Source: Stenotrophomonas sp. 364 (lineage in GTDB: Bacteria; Pseudomonadota; Gammaproteobacteria; Xanthomonadales; Xanthomonadaceae). From it: a stretch of DNA of 64,000 nucleotides. How positions within the stretch are numbered: position 1 is the first letter of the stretch; the number at the start of each line of letters is the position of its first letter. Location of the stretch: positions 226,001 to 290,000 of the forward strand of contig NZ_CP047135.1 of the NCBI RefSeq assembly GCF_009832905.1, read 5' to 3'. The notes under the pieces are model-generated. The model was not told where the DNA came from. It ran no database searches and saw only the letters and a program-made list of their open reading frames with translations. Below are positions 7,282 to 15,517 of this stretch, piece after piece. The translations under genes and the position numbers were made by a program.

Positions 7282-8415
7282 TCAGAACCCGTGGGTGATC
7301 GCGGCCGGTGTGCTGTTGGCCGAGAAATCCGCGTACGGATCATGCTCGCCGCTGCCGCCTTCGGAGAGGCGGAACTTCAGCGCCAGCCCATCGCGCGAGT
7401 CGGCCGCGCGCAGCGCTTCCTCCTGCTCGATGATGCCGTTCTTGGCCATCCGGAACAGGCACTGGTCGAAGCTTTCCATGCCTTCTTCCAGCGAGGCTTC
7501 CATCGCCGCCTTGATCTCGTGCACCTGGCCGCGGCGCAGCAGGTCGCGGATCATCGGGGTGTTGATCAACACCTCGGTGGCCGGCAGGCGGCGCCCGTCC
7601 TTGCCCTTCACCAGGCGCTGGGACACCACCGCACGCAGGTTCAGCGACAGGTTCATCAGCACGTTGCGGTGCGCGCTTTCCGGGAAGAAGTTGAGGATGC
7701 GCTCGATGGTCTGGTCGGCGTTGTTGGAGTGCAGCGTGGCCAGGCACAGGTGCCCGGTCTCGGCGAAGGCGATGGCCGCCTCCATCGTTTCGGCATCCAG
7801 GATTTCGCCGATCAGGATCACGTCCGGCGCTTCACGCATCGCGTTCTTCAGTGCGTTGTGGAAGGCGTGCGTATCCAGCCCCACCTCGCGCTGGTTGACG
7901 ATGGACATCTTGTGCTTGTGCAGGTACTCGATCGGGTCCTCGATGGTGAGGATGTGACCGGTGGTGGTGCTGTTGCGGTGGTCGATCATCGACGCCAGCG
8001 AGGTGGACTTGCCCGAGCCGGTCGAGCCCACCACCAGCACCAGCCCGCGCGGGGTCATGATGACGTCCTTGAGCACCTGCGGCAGGTTGAGCTCTTCGAT
8101 GCTGGGGATCTTGCTGCGGATCGCACGGATCACCATGCCGACCTCGCCGCGCTGCTTGAACACGTTGACGCGGAAACGCCCGGCCTCGGCCAGGGCGATG
8201 GCCATGTTCAGTTCCAGCTCGCGCTCGAACTCGGGCACCTGGCCCTCGTCCATCAGCGAGTAGGCGATCTTCTTGACCATGCCCGGGGGCAAGCCGGTGT
8301 TCCCCAACGGGTACAGCTTGCCCTCGATCTTGATGTAGACCGGGGCGCCGGTGGTCAAGAACATGTCCGACGCGTTCTTTTCGGTCATCAGCTTCAGGAA
8401 ATAGCCGATATCCAT
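7282..8415 (-). CDS. pilU: Type IV pilus retraction ATPase PilU
   Basis: 377 residues from ATG 8415 (MDIGYFLKLMTEKNASDMFL). This is a PilT/PilU-family secretion ATPase: an N-terminal PAS-like domain, Walker A GSTGSGKST, an Asp-box region TIEDPIEYLHKHK, the GEILD segment and the His box TGHLCLATLHSNNADQ. The C-terminal region and the motif RLVKGKDGRRLPATEVL match PilU better than PilT. It acts at the cytoplasmic base of type IV pili with PilT in retraction. The usual GE(I/V/M)R motif reads GEIL here, with leucine in place of arginine. Its partner pilT is not in the window. The frame stays open far upstream, but those codons overlap the divergent envelope genes. Confidence 0.93.
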   Translation of the reverse strand: MDIGYFLKLMTEKNASDMFLTTGAPVYIKIEGKLYPLGNTGLPPGMVKKIAYSLMDEGQVPEFERELELNMAIALAEAGRFRVNVFKQRGEVGMVIRAIRSKIPSIEELNLPQVLKDVIMTPRGLVLVVGSTGSGKSTSLASMIDHRNSTTTGHILTIEDPIEYLHKHKMSIVNQREVGLDTHAFHNALKNAMREAPDVILIGEILDAETMEAAIAFAETGHLCLATLHSNNADQTIERILNFFPESAHRNVLMNLSLNLRAVVSQRLVKGKDGRRLPATEVLINTPMIRDLLRRGQVHEIKAAMEASLEEGMESFDQCLFRMAKNGIIEQEEALRAADSRDGLALKFRLSEGGSGEHDPYADFSANSTPAAITHGF

Positions 8416-8512
8416 GCGAAATGTTTCCCCAACAATCGACCGCGTGCCATTGCAAGCACGCCGCAGGCTTCCGACAATGGCCGCGCTCCTACTTCTGGCG
8501 ACGGCACCCCCA

Positions 8513-8911
8513 ATGAATAGCTTCGCACAAATACGACGTATCCCGTCGGTGGTCATGATTGTTTGCGTGATGGCGTGCACATTCGCGCTCGCAGGCGCCG
8601 CCCAGGCCCAGGACGGCGCCCTGGAACTGATGCAGGCCCGGCAGGCGGTGGACAAGGCCACCCAGGCCGATGCCGACCAGTACGCCCCGGACCTGATCGC
8701 CGTGGCCCGCCAAGGCCTGGAACAGGCCCAGCGCGCCGCCGGCGACCGCCGCGAGCGCAAGAACGCCCCGGCTCTGGCCGTGCGCGCCACCGTGGATGCC
8801 GACCTGGCCCGCGCCCGCAGCGAAGAAGCCACCGCCACCGCCCAGCTGCAGCTGCGTCGCAATGAAGTGACCCAGCTGCAACGCCAGCTCGCCACCGGGG
8901 AGAACCGTTGA
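8513..8911 (+). CDS. DUF4398-domain envelope protein
   Basis: 132 residues. The start at ATG 8513 places a hydrophobic signal segment (MIVCVMACTFALAGAAQAQ) at residues about 15-33 with an AQA cleavage site. The mature part is one alanine-rich helical DUF4398-type domain (EARQ/QARQAVDKATQADADQYAPD pattern) that probably forms a short coiled coil. The TGA overlaps the ATG of the next gene (TGATG), so translation is coupled with the OmpA-like protein, and the two probably act together in the periplasm. Function is unknown. Confidence 0.82.
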   Translation: MNSFAQIRRIPSVVMIVCVMACTFALAGAAQAQDGALELMQARQAVDKATQADADQYAPDLIAVARQGLEQAQRAAGDRRERKNAPALAVRATVDADLARARSEEATATAQLQLRRNEVTQLQRQLATGENR

Positions 8912-9822
8912 TGACCGTCGCGCCGAAGAAGTCCCGCACGCTGCGCGCGTCCACCCTGGTGCTGGCCGCCGGCCTGGCCCTGCCGCTGCTGGCCCAGGCT
9001 GCCGAAGATCCGGCCGTGGCCCAGCTGACCCAGCGCCTGATGGCCATCCAGGCCAATCCCGACGCCTCGCAGCTGGCCGCTTTTGAACGCCTGCAGGCCC
9101 AGCAGGCCGTGGCCGACCTGGCCAAGGCCAAGCGACGCGACCTGGACCAGGCCCGTTACCTGGCCGAGCGCCGGGTGGAGATTGCCGAAACCAGCGTGCG
9201 TGCGGCACTGGCCCAGCGTGAGGTGGACCAGCTCGAACGCACCCGCAGCGAACTGCTGATCGAAGCCAGCCGCCGCGACGCCCAGCGCGCCCGGCAGGAA
9301 ACCGAGCAGCTGCGCGTACAGGCGCAGATCCAGGCCGAGGAAACCGAGCGCCTGCGCCAGGCGGCCGAACAGGAGGCCCTGGCCCGCCAGGACGCCGAGA
9401 CCGCGCTCACCAGCGTGGCCGGCAAGCAGACCGCCCGGCTGAGCGCGGCGCAGCAGAACGCGCTCAAGCTGGCCCGCGAGGAAGCCGAGCTGGTCTCGGG
9501 CAACAAGCTGCCGGGGTCGAAGGTCGACAGCCGCGGCGAAGTGTTCACCTTCAATGGCGATGCCTTCGCGGCTGGCAAGGGCACCCTGTCCGGCGGCGCC
9601 AAGGGCCAGGCCAAGGCACTGGCCGAGTACCTGAACATCGGCAAGAAGGGCCGGGTCCGGATCGAGGCCTACGACGCCGCCGCCGGGGTGGGCGACCAGC
9701 GCGCCCAAGCCCTGCGCGACGCCCTGGTGGCCGCCGGCGTCAGCGCCAGCCGCCTGCAGGTGGCGGGCAAGAAGGCCGCGGCGACCAAGGCGCGTTCGGC
9801 CGAGGTGATCATCGCGCCCTGA
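8911..9822 (+). CDS. OmpA-family periplasmic protein with coiled-coil N-terminus
   Basis: 303 residues from ATG 8911. There is a signal peptide (LVLAAGLALPLLAQAA), then a long charged helical region (residues about 30-185, rich in AQ, ER and RR, coiled coil), then a C-terminal OmpA-like domain from about 205 (GEVFTFNGDAFAAGK ... RVRIEAYDAAAG ... RAQALRDALVAAGVSASRLQVAG) expected to touch peptidoglycan. It overlaps the stop of the DUF4398 gene, a pairing that suggests one envelope-stabilising unit. No beta-barrel is visible, so it is periplasmic and not an outer-membrane porin. Confidence 0.85.
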   Translation: MTVAPKKSRTLRASTLVLAAGLALPLLAQAAEDPAVAQLTQRLMAIQANPDASQLAAFERLQAQQAVADLAKAKRRDLDQARYLAERRVEIAETSVRAALAQREVDQLERTRSELLIEASRRDAQRARQETEQLRVQAQIQAEETERLRQAAEQEALARQDAETALTSVAGKQTARLSAAQQNALKLAREEAELVSGNKLPGSKVDSRGEVFTFNGDAFAAGKGTLSGGAKGQAKALAEYLNIGKKGRVRIEAYDAAAGVGDQRAQALRDALVAAGVSASRLQVAGKKAAATKARSAEVIIAP

Positions 9823-9862
9823 GGCGGCTCTGCGGGGTCGCCGCGGGTCGCTGGCAACGGTC

Positions 9863-9884
9863 GGTCATGACCGTTGGTCATGAC
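9863..9884. repeat. SMAG-like hairpin after the OmpA-family gene
   Basis: GGTCATGACC / GGTCATGAC forms a hairpin around GTT. The stem differs from the main SMAG types and there is no clear GTAG head, so it may be a degenerate copy. Confidence 0.55.
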
Positions 9885-9999
9885 GCAACCTGCTGTTTTT
9901 GTTTAATTTTCGTTGAAGTGCGCGTTCAGCCTGAACCCCGGCTGGAGCGCATCGAAAATTTCAGATGAAACGCTTGAAGACCCCTTCGGGCAGGCGTAG

Positions 10000-10190
10000 G
10001 GTCAGTTGTCCGGGGCGCCTTCCGCGACCCGGACGATTGGAGGGCCGGGCCGATGAACCGAGGGCACGAACCACAGCAGTCTGCAGTCCGGGCAGTCCCG
10101 GTTGCGCATGCGGGTTCGGTCGCGGTCATCGCCAGGTGCTCCGCCCAAGAGCAACGCCCCGTGCCGTCAGGCCGGGGCGTTCTTGTTTCT
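10000..10190 (+). ncRNA. Candidate structured RNA (long bulged hairpin ending in a terminator)
   Basis: The 390-bp gap after the OmpA-like gene has no credible frame but has strong RNA-like structure. GGGGCGCCT (10012-10020) pairs with AGGTGCTCC (10134-10142) through nine pairs including two G-U. Inside it CCGCGACC (10022-10029) pairs exactly with GGTCGCGG (10118-10125), with an 8-nt bulge on the 3' side, and further inner pairing is possible. A terminator follows directly. The long rod with an internal bulge recalls 6S RNA in shape, but the sequence does not allow that name. It could also be the 3' untranslated region of the upstream operon. Confidence 0.4.
10153..10190 (+). terminator. Rho-independent terminator
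   Basis: AACGCCCCG (10153-10161) and CGGGGCGTT (10173-10181) form a 9-bp perfect stem followed by TCTTGTTT. It ends either the candidate RNA or transcripts from the DUF4398/OmpA operon, and lies 26 bp before the YdcH-like gene. Confidence 0.82.
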
Positions 10191-10215
10191 GCCGTACAGC
10201 GATAGGAGGTTCATC

Positions 10216-10434
10216 ATGTTTGAAGGTCAGCCCCAGAGCGAGATCGACGCACGCCGCAAGCGTGATCCGGAATTCAAGGCACTTTACGAACGGCACCAGA
10301 AGTTGAACAAAAAGTGCATGGATGCCCAACTCGGTGTACTGCCGATAGACGATCTCACCTTGGGCCAGATGAAGCGTGAGAAGCTGCTGGCCAAGCAGAA
10401 GCTGGAACGGATGTACGACTCCCCCATGCATTGA
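10216..10434 (+). CDS. YdcH-family (DUF465) small protein
   Basis: 72 residues from ATG 10216, with a strong AGGAGGT ribosome-binding site at 10204-10210 that fixes the start. It is almost wholly helical and charged (RRKRDPEFKALYERHQKLNKKC ...), with the spacing of the DUF465/YdcH family, whose members are short antiparallel coiled coils of unknown function. Monocistronic between a terminator and the cbs leader. Confidence 0.82.
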   Translation: MFEGQPQSEIDARRKRDPEFKALYERHQKLNKKCMDAQLGVLPIDDLTLGQMKREKLLAKQKLERMYDSPMH

Positions 10435-10566
10435 TGTAAGGTTTTGACCCAACGCCGCGGGCGGCGTCCGTCACCTCGTCGACGGGCGCCGCTCGCGTCG
10501 CTCCGCTGTCGCAGCCGGCATCACCCCGCCGCCTACAGCCCGGCATCGGCCTTTGATCGCCACAAC

Positions 10567-10595
10567 CTGACTTTCCGCGTCAACCGTCGGATAAT
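10567..10595 (+). promoter_or_regulatory. Possible sigma-70 promoter for the cystathionine beta-synthase-like gene
   Basis: CTGACT (10567-10572) and GATAAT (10590-10595) are separated by exactly 17 bp and lie 41 bp before the ATG at 10636. The -10 matches five of six consensus bases and the -35 four of six. Confidence 0.45.
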
Positions 10596-10635
10596 CACCG
10601 GTCCGGCCGCATTGCGGCGCGAACGATGTGATCCG

Positions 10636-12006
10636 ATGGCAATCCACTCCTCCGTACTCGACCTTATTGGGCACACCCCGATCGTCAAGGCCCAGCGCCT
10701 GGACACCGGTGTCTGCGAGCTCTACCTGAAGCTGGAGAGCGCCAATCCCGGAGGATCGATCAAGGACCGCATCGGCCTGTCGATGATCGAGGCCGCTGAG
10801 AAGCGCGGCGAGCTCGCTCCGGGCGCCACCCTGGTGGAGGGCACCGCTGGCAACACCGGCCTGGGCCTGGCCCTGGTAGCCCAGCAGAAGGGCTACAAGC
10901 TGATCCTGGTCGTCCCCGACAAGATGAGCCGCGAAAAGATCTTCAACCTGAAGGCGATGGGTGCCGAAGTGCGCCTGACCCGCTCGGACGTGGCCAAGGG
11001 CCACCCGGAGTACTACCAGGACATGGCCAAGCGCGTGGCCGAGGAAACCCCCGGCGCGTACTTCATCAACCAGTTCGGCAACCCGGACAACCCGGCCGCC
11101 CATGAGTTCGGCACCGGCCCGGAGATCCTGGAACAGATGGACGGCGACCTGGACGCGATCGTGTTCGGCTGCGGCAGCTCGGGCACCATGACCGGCCTGT
11201 CCCGCGCATTCGCCAGCGCCTCGCCGAAGACCGAGCTGGTGCTGGCCGATCCGGTCGGCTCGATCCTGGCCGAGTACATCAACGACGGCGTGCTCAACGA
11301 CAAGTCGGGCAGCTGGCTGGTGGAAGGCATCGGCGAAGACTTCCTGCCCTCCATTGCCGATTTCAGCCGCGTCACCAAGGCCTATGCCATCACCGACGCG
11401 GAGAGCTTCCACACCGCGCGCGAGCTGCTGGGCAAGGAAGGCATCCTCGGCGGGTCCTCCACCGGCACCCTGCTGGCGGCGGCGCTGAAGTACTGCAAGG
11501 AGCAGACCACCCCGAAGAAGGTGCTGGTGCTGGTCTGCGACACCGGCAACAAGTACCTGTCCAAGATGTACAACGACTACTGGATGCTGGACAACGGCTT
11601 CCTGGAGCGCCCGCAGAGCGGCGACCTGCGCGACCTGATCCTGCGCCCGTACGGCCAGCGCGACACTGTCGTGATCGGCCCGAACGACCTGCTCACCACC
11701 GCCTACCAGCGCATGAAGCTGTATGACGTGTCGCAGCTGCCGGTGATGGACGGCGACCAGCTGGTCGGCATCGTCGATGAAAGCGACGTGCTGCTGCACG
11801 TGTATGGCGATGAAGCCCGCTTCCGCGACCCGGTGGCCACGGCCATGGTCAGCAAGCTGGACCGGCTGGATGTGAAATCCCCGATCGAGGCGCTGCTGCC
11901 GGTGTTCGACCGTGGCCAGGTGGCCATCGTCATGGACGGCGGCACCTTCCTGGGTCTGATCACCCGCATCGACCTGCTGAACTACCTGCGCCGCCGCGTT
12001 CAGTAA
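10636..12006 (+). CDS. cbs: Pyridoxal-phosphate cystathionine beta-synthase-like enzyme with CBS domains
   Basis: 456 residues from ATG 10636. This is a fold-type II PLP enzyme: Schiff-base lysine K43 in NPGGSIKDR, the substrate/PLP segment EGTAGNTGLGLA and the phosphate-binding GCGSSGTMTGLSRA. Two CBS repeats follow (residues about 340-456), as in bacterial cystathionine beta-synthases that respond to adenosyl ligands. It condenses serine (or an activated serine) with homocysteine or sulfide. The adjacent cystathionine gamma-enzyme suggests that the pair runs transsulfuration. Cysteine synthase activity is the main alternative. The frame is open further upstream, but the promoter-like hexamers and family length favour this start. 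Confidence 0.88.
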   Translation: MAIHSSVLDLIGHTPIVKAQRLDTGVCELYLKLESANPGGSIKDRIGLSMIEAAEKRGELAPGATLVEGTAGNTGLGLALVAQQKGYKLILVVPDKMSREKIFNLKAMGAEVRLTRSDVAKGHPEYYQDMAKRVAEETPGAYFINQFGNPDNPAAHEFGTGPEILEQMDGDLDAIVFGCGSSGTMTGLSRAFASASPKTELVLADPVGSILAEYINDGVLNDKSGSWLVEGIGEDFLPSIADFSRVTKAYAITDAESFHTARELLGKEGILGGSSTGTLLAAALKYCKEQTTPKKVLVLVCDTGNKYLSKMYNDYWMLDNGFLERPQSGDLRDLILRPYGQRDTVVIGPNDLLTTAYQRMKLYDVSQLPVMDGDQLVGIVDESDVLLHVYGDEARFRDPVATAMVSKLDRLDVKSPIEALLPVFDRGQVAIVMDGGTFLGLITRIDLLNYLRRRVQ

Positions 12007-12100
12007 GCGCCCGGCCCCGGCCGCCGCTGCTCTGAATCCGCGTTTATCCGCGTCAACGGCCGATTAAGCCGCCGCTGATAGACTTCCGCTCCTTTTGCGG

Positions 12101-12118
12101 GAGCCCCCACCGGGGCTC
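12101..12118 (+). promoter_or_regulatory. Hairpin in the metB leader
   Basis: GAGCCCC and GGGGCTC form a 7-bp stem 18 bp before the metB start, followed by TCCTTG. It may be a weak terminator or attenuator between cbs and metB. No S-adenosylmethionine riboswitch pattern was recognised. Confidence 0.3.
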
Positions 12119-12136
12119 TCCTTGCTGGGAAACAAC

Positions 12137-13318
12137 ATGTCCGACCACGCTTCCTCCGGGCACGGCAACCGTGCGCTTGCCCTGGCTACCCTGGCCATCC
12201 ACGGCGGACAGTCGCCGGATCCGAGCACCGGCGCAGTGATGCCGCCGATCTACGCGACCTCCACCTACGCCCAGTCCAGCCCCGGTGAACACCAGGGCTT
12301 CGAGTACTCGCGTACCCACAACCCGACCCGCTTCGCCTACGAGCGTTGCGTGGCCTCCCTGGAAGGCGGCAGCCGCGGCTTCGCGTTCGCCTCGGGCATG
12401 GCCGCCAGCTCCACCGTGATGGAGCTGCTGGACGCCGGCAGCCACGTGGTGGCGATGGATGACATCTACGGCGGCACCTTCCGCCTGTTCGAGCGCGTGC
12501 GTAAGCGCACCGCAAACCTGCAGTTCAGCTTCGTCGACCTGACCGATCTGGCCGCGTTCGAGGCCTCGATCACCGCGCAGACCAAGATGGTCTGGATCGA
12601 AACCCCGACCAACCCGATGCTGAAGATCGTGGACATCGCCGCGGTGAGTGCCATCGCCAAGCGCCACGGCCTGATCGTGGTGGTGGACAACACCTTCGCC
12701 TCGCCGATGCTGCAGCGCCCGCTGGAACTGGGCGCGGACCTGGTCCTGCACTCGGCCACCAAGTACCTCAACGGGCACTCGGACATGGTCGGCGGCTTGG
12801 TGGTGGTGGGCGACAACGCCGAGCTGGCCGAGCAGATGGCCTTCCTGCAGAACTCCATCGGGGGCGTGCAGGGCCCGTTCGACAGCTTCCTGGCCCTGCG
12901 TGGCCTGAAGACCCTGCCGCTGCGCATGAAGGCCCATTGCGCCAACGCGCTGGCCCTGGCGCAGTGGCTGGAAACGCACCCGGCGGTAAAAAAAGTGATC
13001 TACCCGGGCCTGACCAGCCACCCGCAGCATGAGCTGGCCACGCGCCAGATGAACGGCTACGGCGGCATTGTCTCGATCGTCCTCAAGGGCGGTTTCGCGG
13101 CGGCCAAGCGCTTCTGCGAGAAGACCGAGCTGTTCACCCTGGCCGAGTCGCTCGGCGGCGTGGAAAGCCTGGTCAACCACCCGGCGGTGATGACCCACGC
13201 CTCGATCCCGGTGGAACGCCGCGCCCAGCTGGGCATCAGCGATGCGCTGGTGCGGCTGAGCGTGGGGGTGGAAGAGCTGGGGGATCTGCAGGTGGATCTG
13301 GAAGGTGCGCTTTCGTGA
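12137..13318 (+). CDS. metB: Cystathionine gamma-synthase / gamma-lyase
   Basis: 393 residues from ATG 12137. Cys/Met-metabolism PLP enzyme: the YSRTHNPTR segment, ETPTNPMLKIVDI, the aspartate in VVVDNTFASP, and the PLP lysine K209 in LHSATKYLNGHSD. Together with the preceding PLP gene it links cysteine and methionine through cystathionine; synthase and lyase cannot be told apart from sequence alone. In Xanthomonas the variable LPS locus starts right after this gene, and the same is true here: the first glycosyltransferase begins 37 bp after the stop. Confidence 0.92.
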   Translation: MSDHASSGHGNRALALATLAIHGGQSPDPSTGAVMPPIYATSTYAQSSPGEHQGFEYSRTHNPTRFAYERCVASLEGGSRGFAFASGMAASSTVMELLDAGSHVVAMDDIYGGTFRLFERVRKRTANLQFSFVDLTDLAAFEASITAQTKMVWIETPTNPMLKIVDIAAVSAIAKRHGLIVVVDNTFASPMLQRPLELGADLVLHSATKYLNGHSDMVGGLVVVGDNAELAEQMAFLQNSIGGVQGPFDSFLALRGLKTLPLRMKAHCANALALAQWLETHPAVKKVIYPGLTSHPQHELATRQMNGYGGIVSIVLKGGFAAAKRFCEKTELFTLAESLGGVESLVNHPAVMTHASIPVERRAQLGISDALVRLSVGVEELGDLQVDLEGALS

Positions 13319-13355
13319 GCACGCCCCGCCCCTGGCCTGCAGCCGGATCGCCGTG

Positions 13356-14726
13356 ATGGCGGCACCTGTGCCGACAGGCAGTCGCTGGTTGCGGCTGTCG
13401 GCATGGCTGCGCAGCCAGGGTCTGGTGCGGGCCTTGTATCGCCCGCTGCCGCGGGCGTGGCGCGAAAAGGTGTCCTCGGCGATGGCCGGCAGTGTGGTGG
13501 AGCAACTGCGCTTCGCCCGCACGCCGGCCTGGTCGCAGCCCATCCAGCGGCCGGCCGCGCCGACGGTCCGTCCATCCGAACCCGGTGCGCCCGGGTTGAA
13601 CGTGTTCGGCCATTTTTCGGGCGAGTTCGGTCTGGCCGAAGTGGCGCGTGCTTATGCGCGCGCCCTGACAGGCAACGGCGTGCCCGTCACACTGGTGGAC
13701 ATCGGTGCCCCGGGCAACGGCGCCGATCCACACCTGGCCCGCTACCACGACGCGTCCGCCCCGCACGCCGTCAACCTAGTCTGTACCAATCCGGATGATT
13801 TTTCCGAGGTGCTCGACCGCATCGGCCCAGCGCGCCTGCAGGGCAAGCCGCTGCTGGCCAGCTGGTTCTGGGAGCTGGAGGCTATTCCCGAGGCATGGCG
13901 GCCGGCTATCGCGCGCGTGGATGGCATCGTGGTGGCAACGCAGTTCATCCAGGATGCGTTTGCCCGCGCGTGCAGCACGCCGTTGTTCCACGTACCGGTA
14001 CCGATGCACGCAGCGGTGGACAGCGGCCTGCGACGCAGCGACTTTGGACTGGAAGAGGCGCCTTTCCTGTTCCTGTACAGTTTCGACTTCAATTCGTGGA
14101 TGCAGCGCAAGAATCCCGGTGCGGTGATTGCGGCCTTCCGGACGGCGTTTCCGCCCGGCGATCGTTCGGTGCGCCTGCTGCTCAAGACCAGCCACGGGCA
14201 CCGGCATCCAGAGCACCTGCAGACGCTGCTGTCCCTTGCCGGCGCCGACGACCGCGTGCAGGTGCGTGACGACCTGATCGCCCCTGCGCATGTGGCCGCG
14301 CTGCAGCGGTGCTGCGACGCCTTTGTATCCCTGCATCGCAGCGAAGGACTGGGGTTGGGGATGGCCGAGTGCATGGCCATCGGCAAGCCGGTGATCGCCA
14401 CGGCGTGGTCGGGCAACCTGGACTTCATGACGGCGCAGAACAGCCTGCTGGTTGATGCGCAGCTGGTGCCGGTGCAGCCTGGCGACTACCCGGGTGATCC
14501 CCGCGCGCGCTGGGCCGACGCCGATATCGATCAGGCCGCCCTTGCCATGCGCCGCGTCCGCGGCGAGCCGGCCTTGGCCGGGGCGCTGGGCGCGCAGGCA
14601 CGTACGGATATCCATCAGACCTTGTCATCGGCTGCGTGCGCATCGGGCCTGCGCAGCGCCATCACCCACCTGCTTGAACGCACTTCCTTGCCGGGCGACC
14701 GGCATTCCCAACAAAGGGTGTCATGA
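13356..14726 (+). CDS. GT4-family glycosyltransferase
   Basis: 456 residues from ATG 13356 (a GTG at 13305 inside metB is less likely). The N-terminal Rossmann half begins at GLNVFGHFSGEFGLAEVARAYA (about residue 72); the C-terminal half has the GT4 motif SLHRSEGLGLGMAECMAIGKPVIAT that binds the nucleotide-sugar. It is a retaining GT-B enzyme of the cytoplasm; donor and acceptor are unknown. It is the first gene of an O-antigen operon: its TGA overlaps the ATG of wzm by four bases. Given GDP-D-rhamnose genes downstream, a rhamnosyltransferase is a reasonable guess. Confidence 0.85.
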   Translation: MAAPVPTGSRWLRLSAWLRSQGLVRALYRPLPRAWREKVSSAMAGSVVEQLRFARTPAWSQPIQRPAAPTVRPSEPGAPGLNVFGHFSGEFGLAEVARAYARALTGNGVPVTLVDIGAPGNGADPHLARYHDASAPHAVNLVCTNPDDFSEVLDRIGPARLQGKPLLASWFWELEAIPEAWRPAIARVDGIVVATQFIQDAFARACSTPLFHVPVPMHAAVDSGLRRSDFGLEEAPFLFLYSFDFNSWMQRKNPGAVIAAFRTAFPPGDRSVRLLLKTSHGHRHPEHLQTLLSLAGADDRVQVRDDLIAPAHVAALQRCCDAFVSLHRSEGLGLGMAECMAIGKPVIATAWSGNLDFMTAQNSLLVDAQLVPVQPGDYPGDPRARWADADIDQAALAMRRVRGEPALAGALGAQARTDIHQTLSSAACASGLRSAITHLLERTSLPGDRHSQQRVS

Positions 14727-15517
14727 AAGAACTTCTACGTGCGGTGTGGGCTTACCGCCACTTCATCCTCTCATCGATCAAGAACGACCTGCGGTCGCGC
14801 TTCATCCGAAGCAAACTGGGCGGGTTGTGGATGATCATCCACCCACTGGCCCAGGTGCTTATTTTTGCGCTGATCCTGTCCGAAGTGCTGGCTGCCAAGC
14901 TGCCCGGCATCGACAACAAGTATGCGTACGCGATCTTCCTGATGGCCGGGCAGCTGTGCTGGACGCTGTTCTCTGAAACGCTGCAGAAGTGCACCAATCT
15001 ATTCATCGATAATGGCAACCTGATGAAGAAGATGGCGTTCCCGCGGCTGTGCCTGCCGTTGATCGCGGCCGGCCAGATGCTGGTCACCAACCTGCTGCTG
15101 ATGGTGGCCATCTTCGGAGTTTTCGCCGCGTTGGGCCATCTGCCGGACGCGCAGGCCCTGTGGCTGCCGCCGCTGATGCTGCTGACGCTGCTGTTGTCCA
15201 TGTCGGTGGGCATCCTGCTTGGCTCACTCAACGTGTTCATGCGCGACATCGGGCAGGTGGTGCCGGTGGTCCTGCAGGCGTTGTTCTGGCTCACCCCGGT
15301 GGTTTACAGCATCAATATCCTGCCCGAGCGTGTGCAGCAGTTCTTCAAGCTCAATCCGTTGTACCCGCTGGTGGCCAGTTATCAGAACGTGCTTGTGTTC
15401 GGCAAGCCGCCGATGCTGCGTGAGCTGGCGGTGCTGACCCTCTTTACCCTGGCCGCTGCGTTGGTGGCGATGATCGTGTTCCGGCGGGCCTCGCCTGAGA
15501 TGGTGGATGCACTATGA
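14723..15517 (+). CDS. wzm: O-antigen ABC exporter, permease Wzm
   Basis: 264 residues, about six membrane segments. ABC-2-type permease for polysaccharides: a cytoplasmic N-terminus with DLRSRFIRSKLGGLWMIIHPL, then hydrophobic spans and the conserved FWLTPVVYSINILPERVQQF re-entrant region. It moves the undecaprenyl-linked O chain across the inner membrane with Wzt. ATGA overlaps on both sides show tight translational coupling with the flanking genes. Confidence 0.94.
   Translation: MKELLRAVWAYRHFILSSIKNDLRSRFIRSKLGGLWMIIHPLAQVLIFALILSEVLAAKLPGIDNKYAYAIFLMAGQLCWTLFSETLQKCTNLFIDNGNLMKKMAFPRLCLPLIAAGQMLVTNLLLMVAIFGVFAALGHLPDAQALWLPPLMLLTLLLSMSVGILLGSLNVFMRDIGQVVPVVLQALFWLTPVVYSINILPERVQQFFKLNPLYPLVASYQNVLVFGKPPMLRELAVLTLFTLAAALVAMIVFRRASPEMVDAL

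Noticed and set aside
8416..9708. Very long minus-strand frame continuing upstream of pilU
   Set aside because: It is the antisense of the DUF4398 and OmpA-family genes; the MDIGYFLKL start of PilU at 8415 is clear.
13305..13355. Earlier GTG start for the first glycosyltransferase, inside metB
   Set aside because: The extra 17 residues do not resemble the family N-terminus, and the ATG at 13356 gives the normal length.
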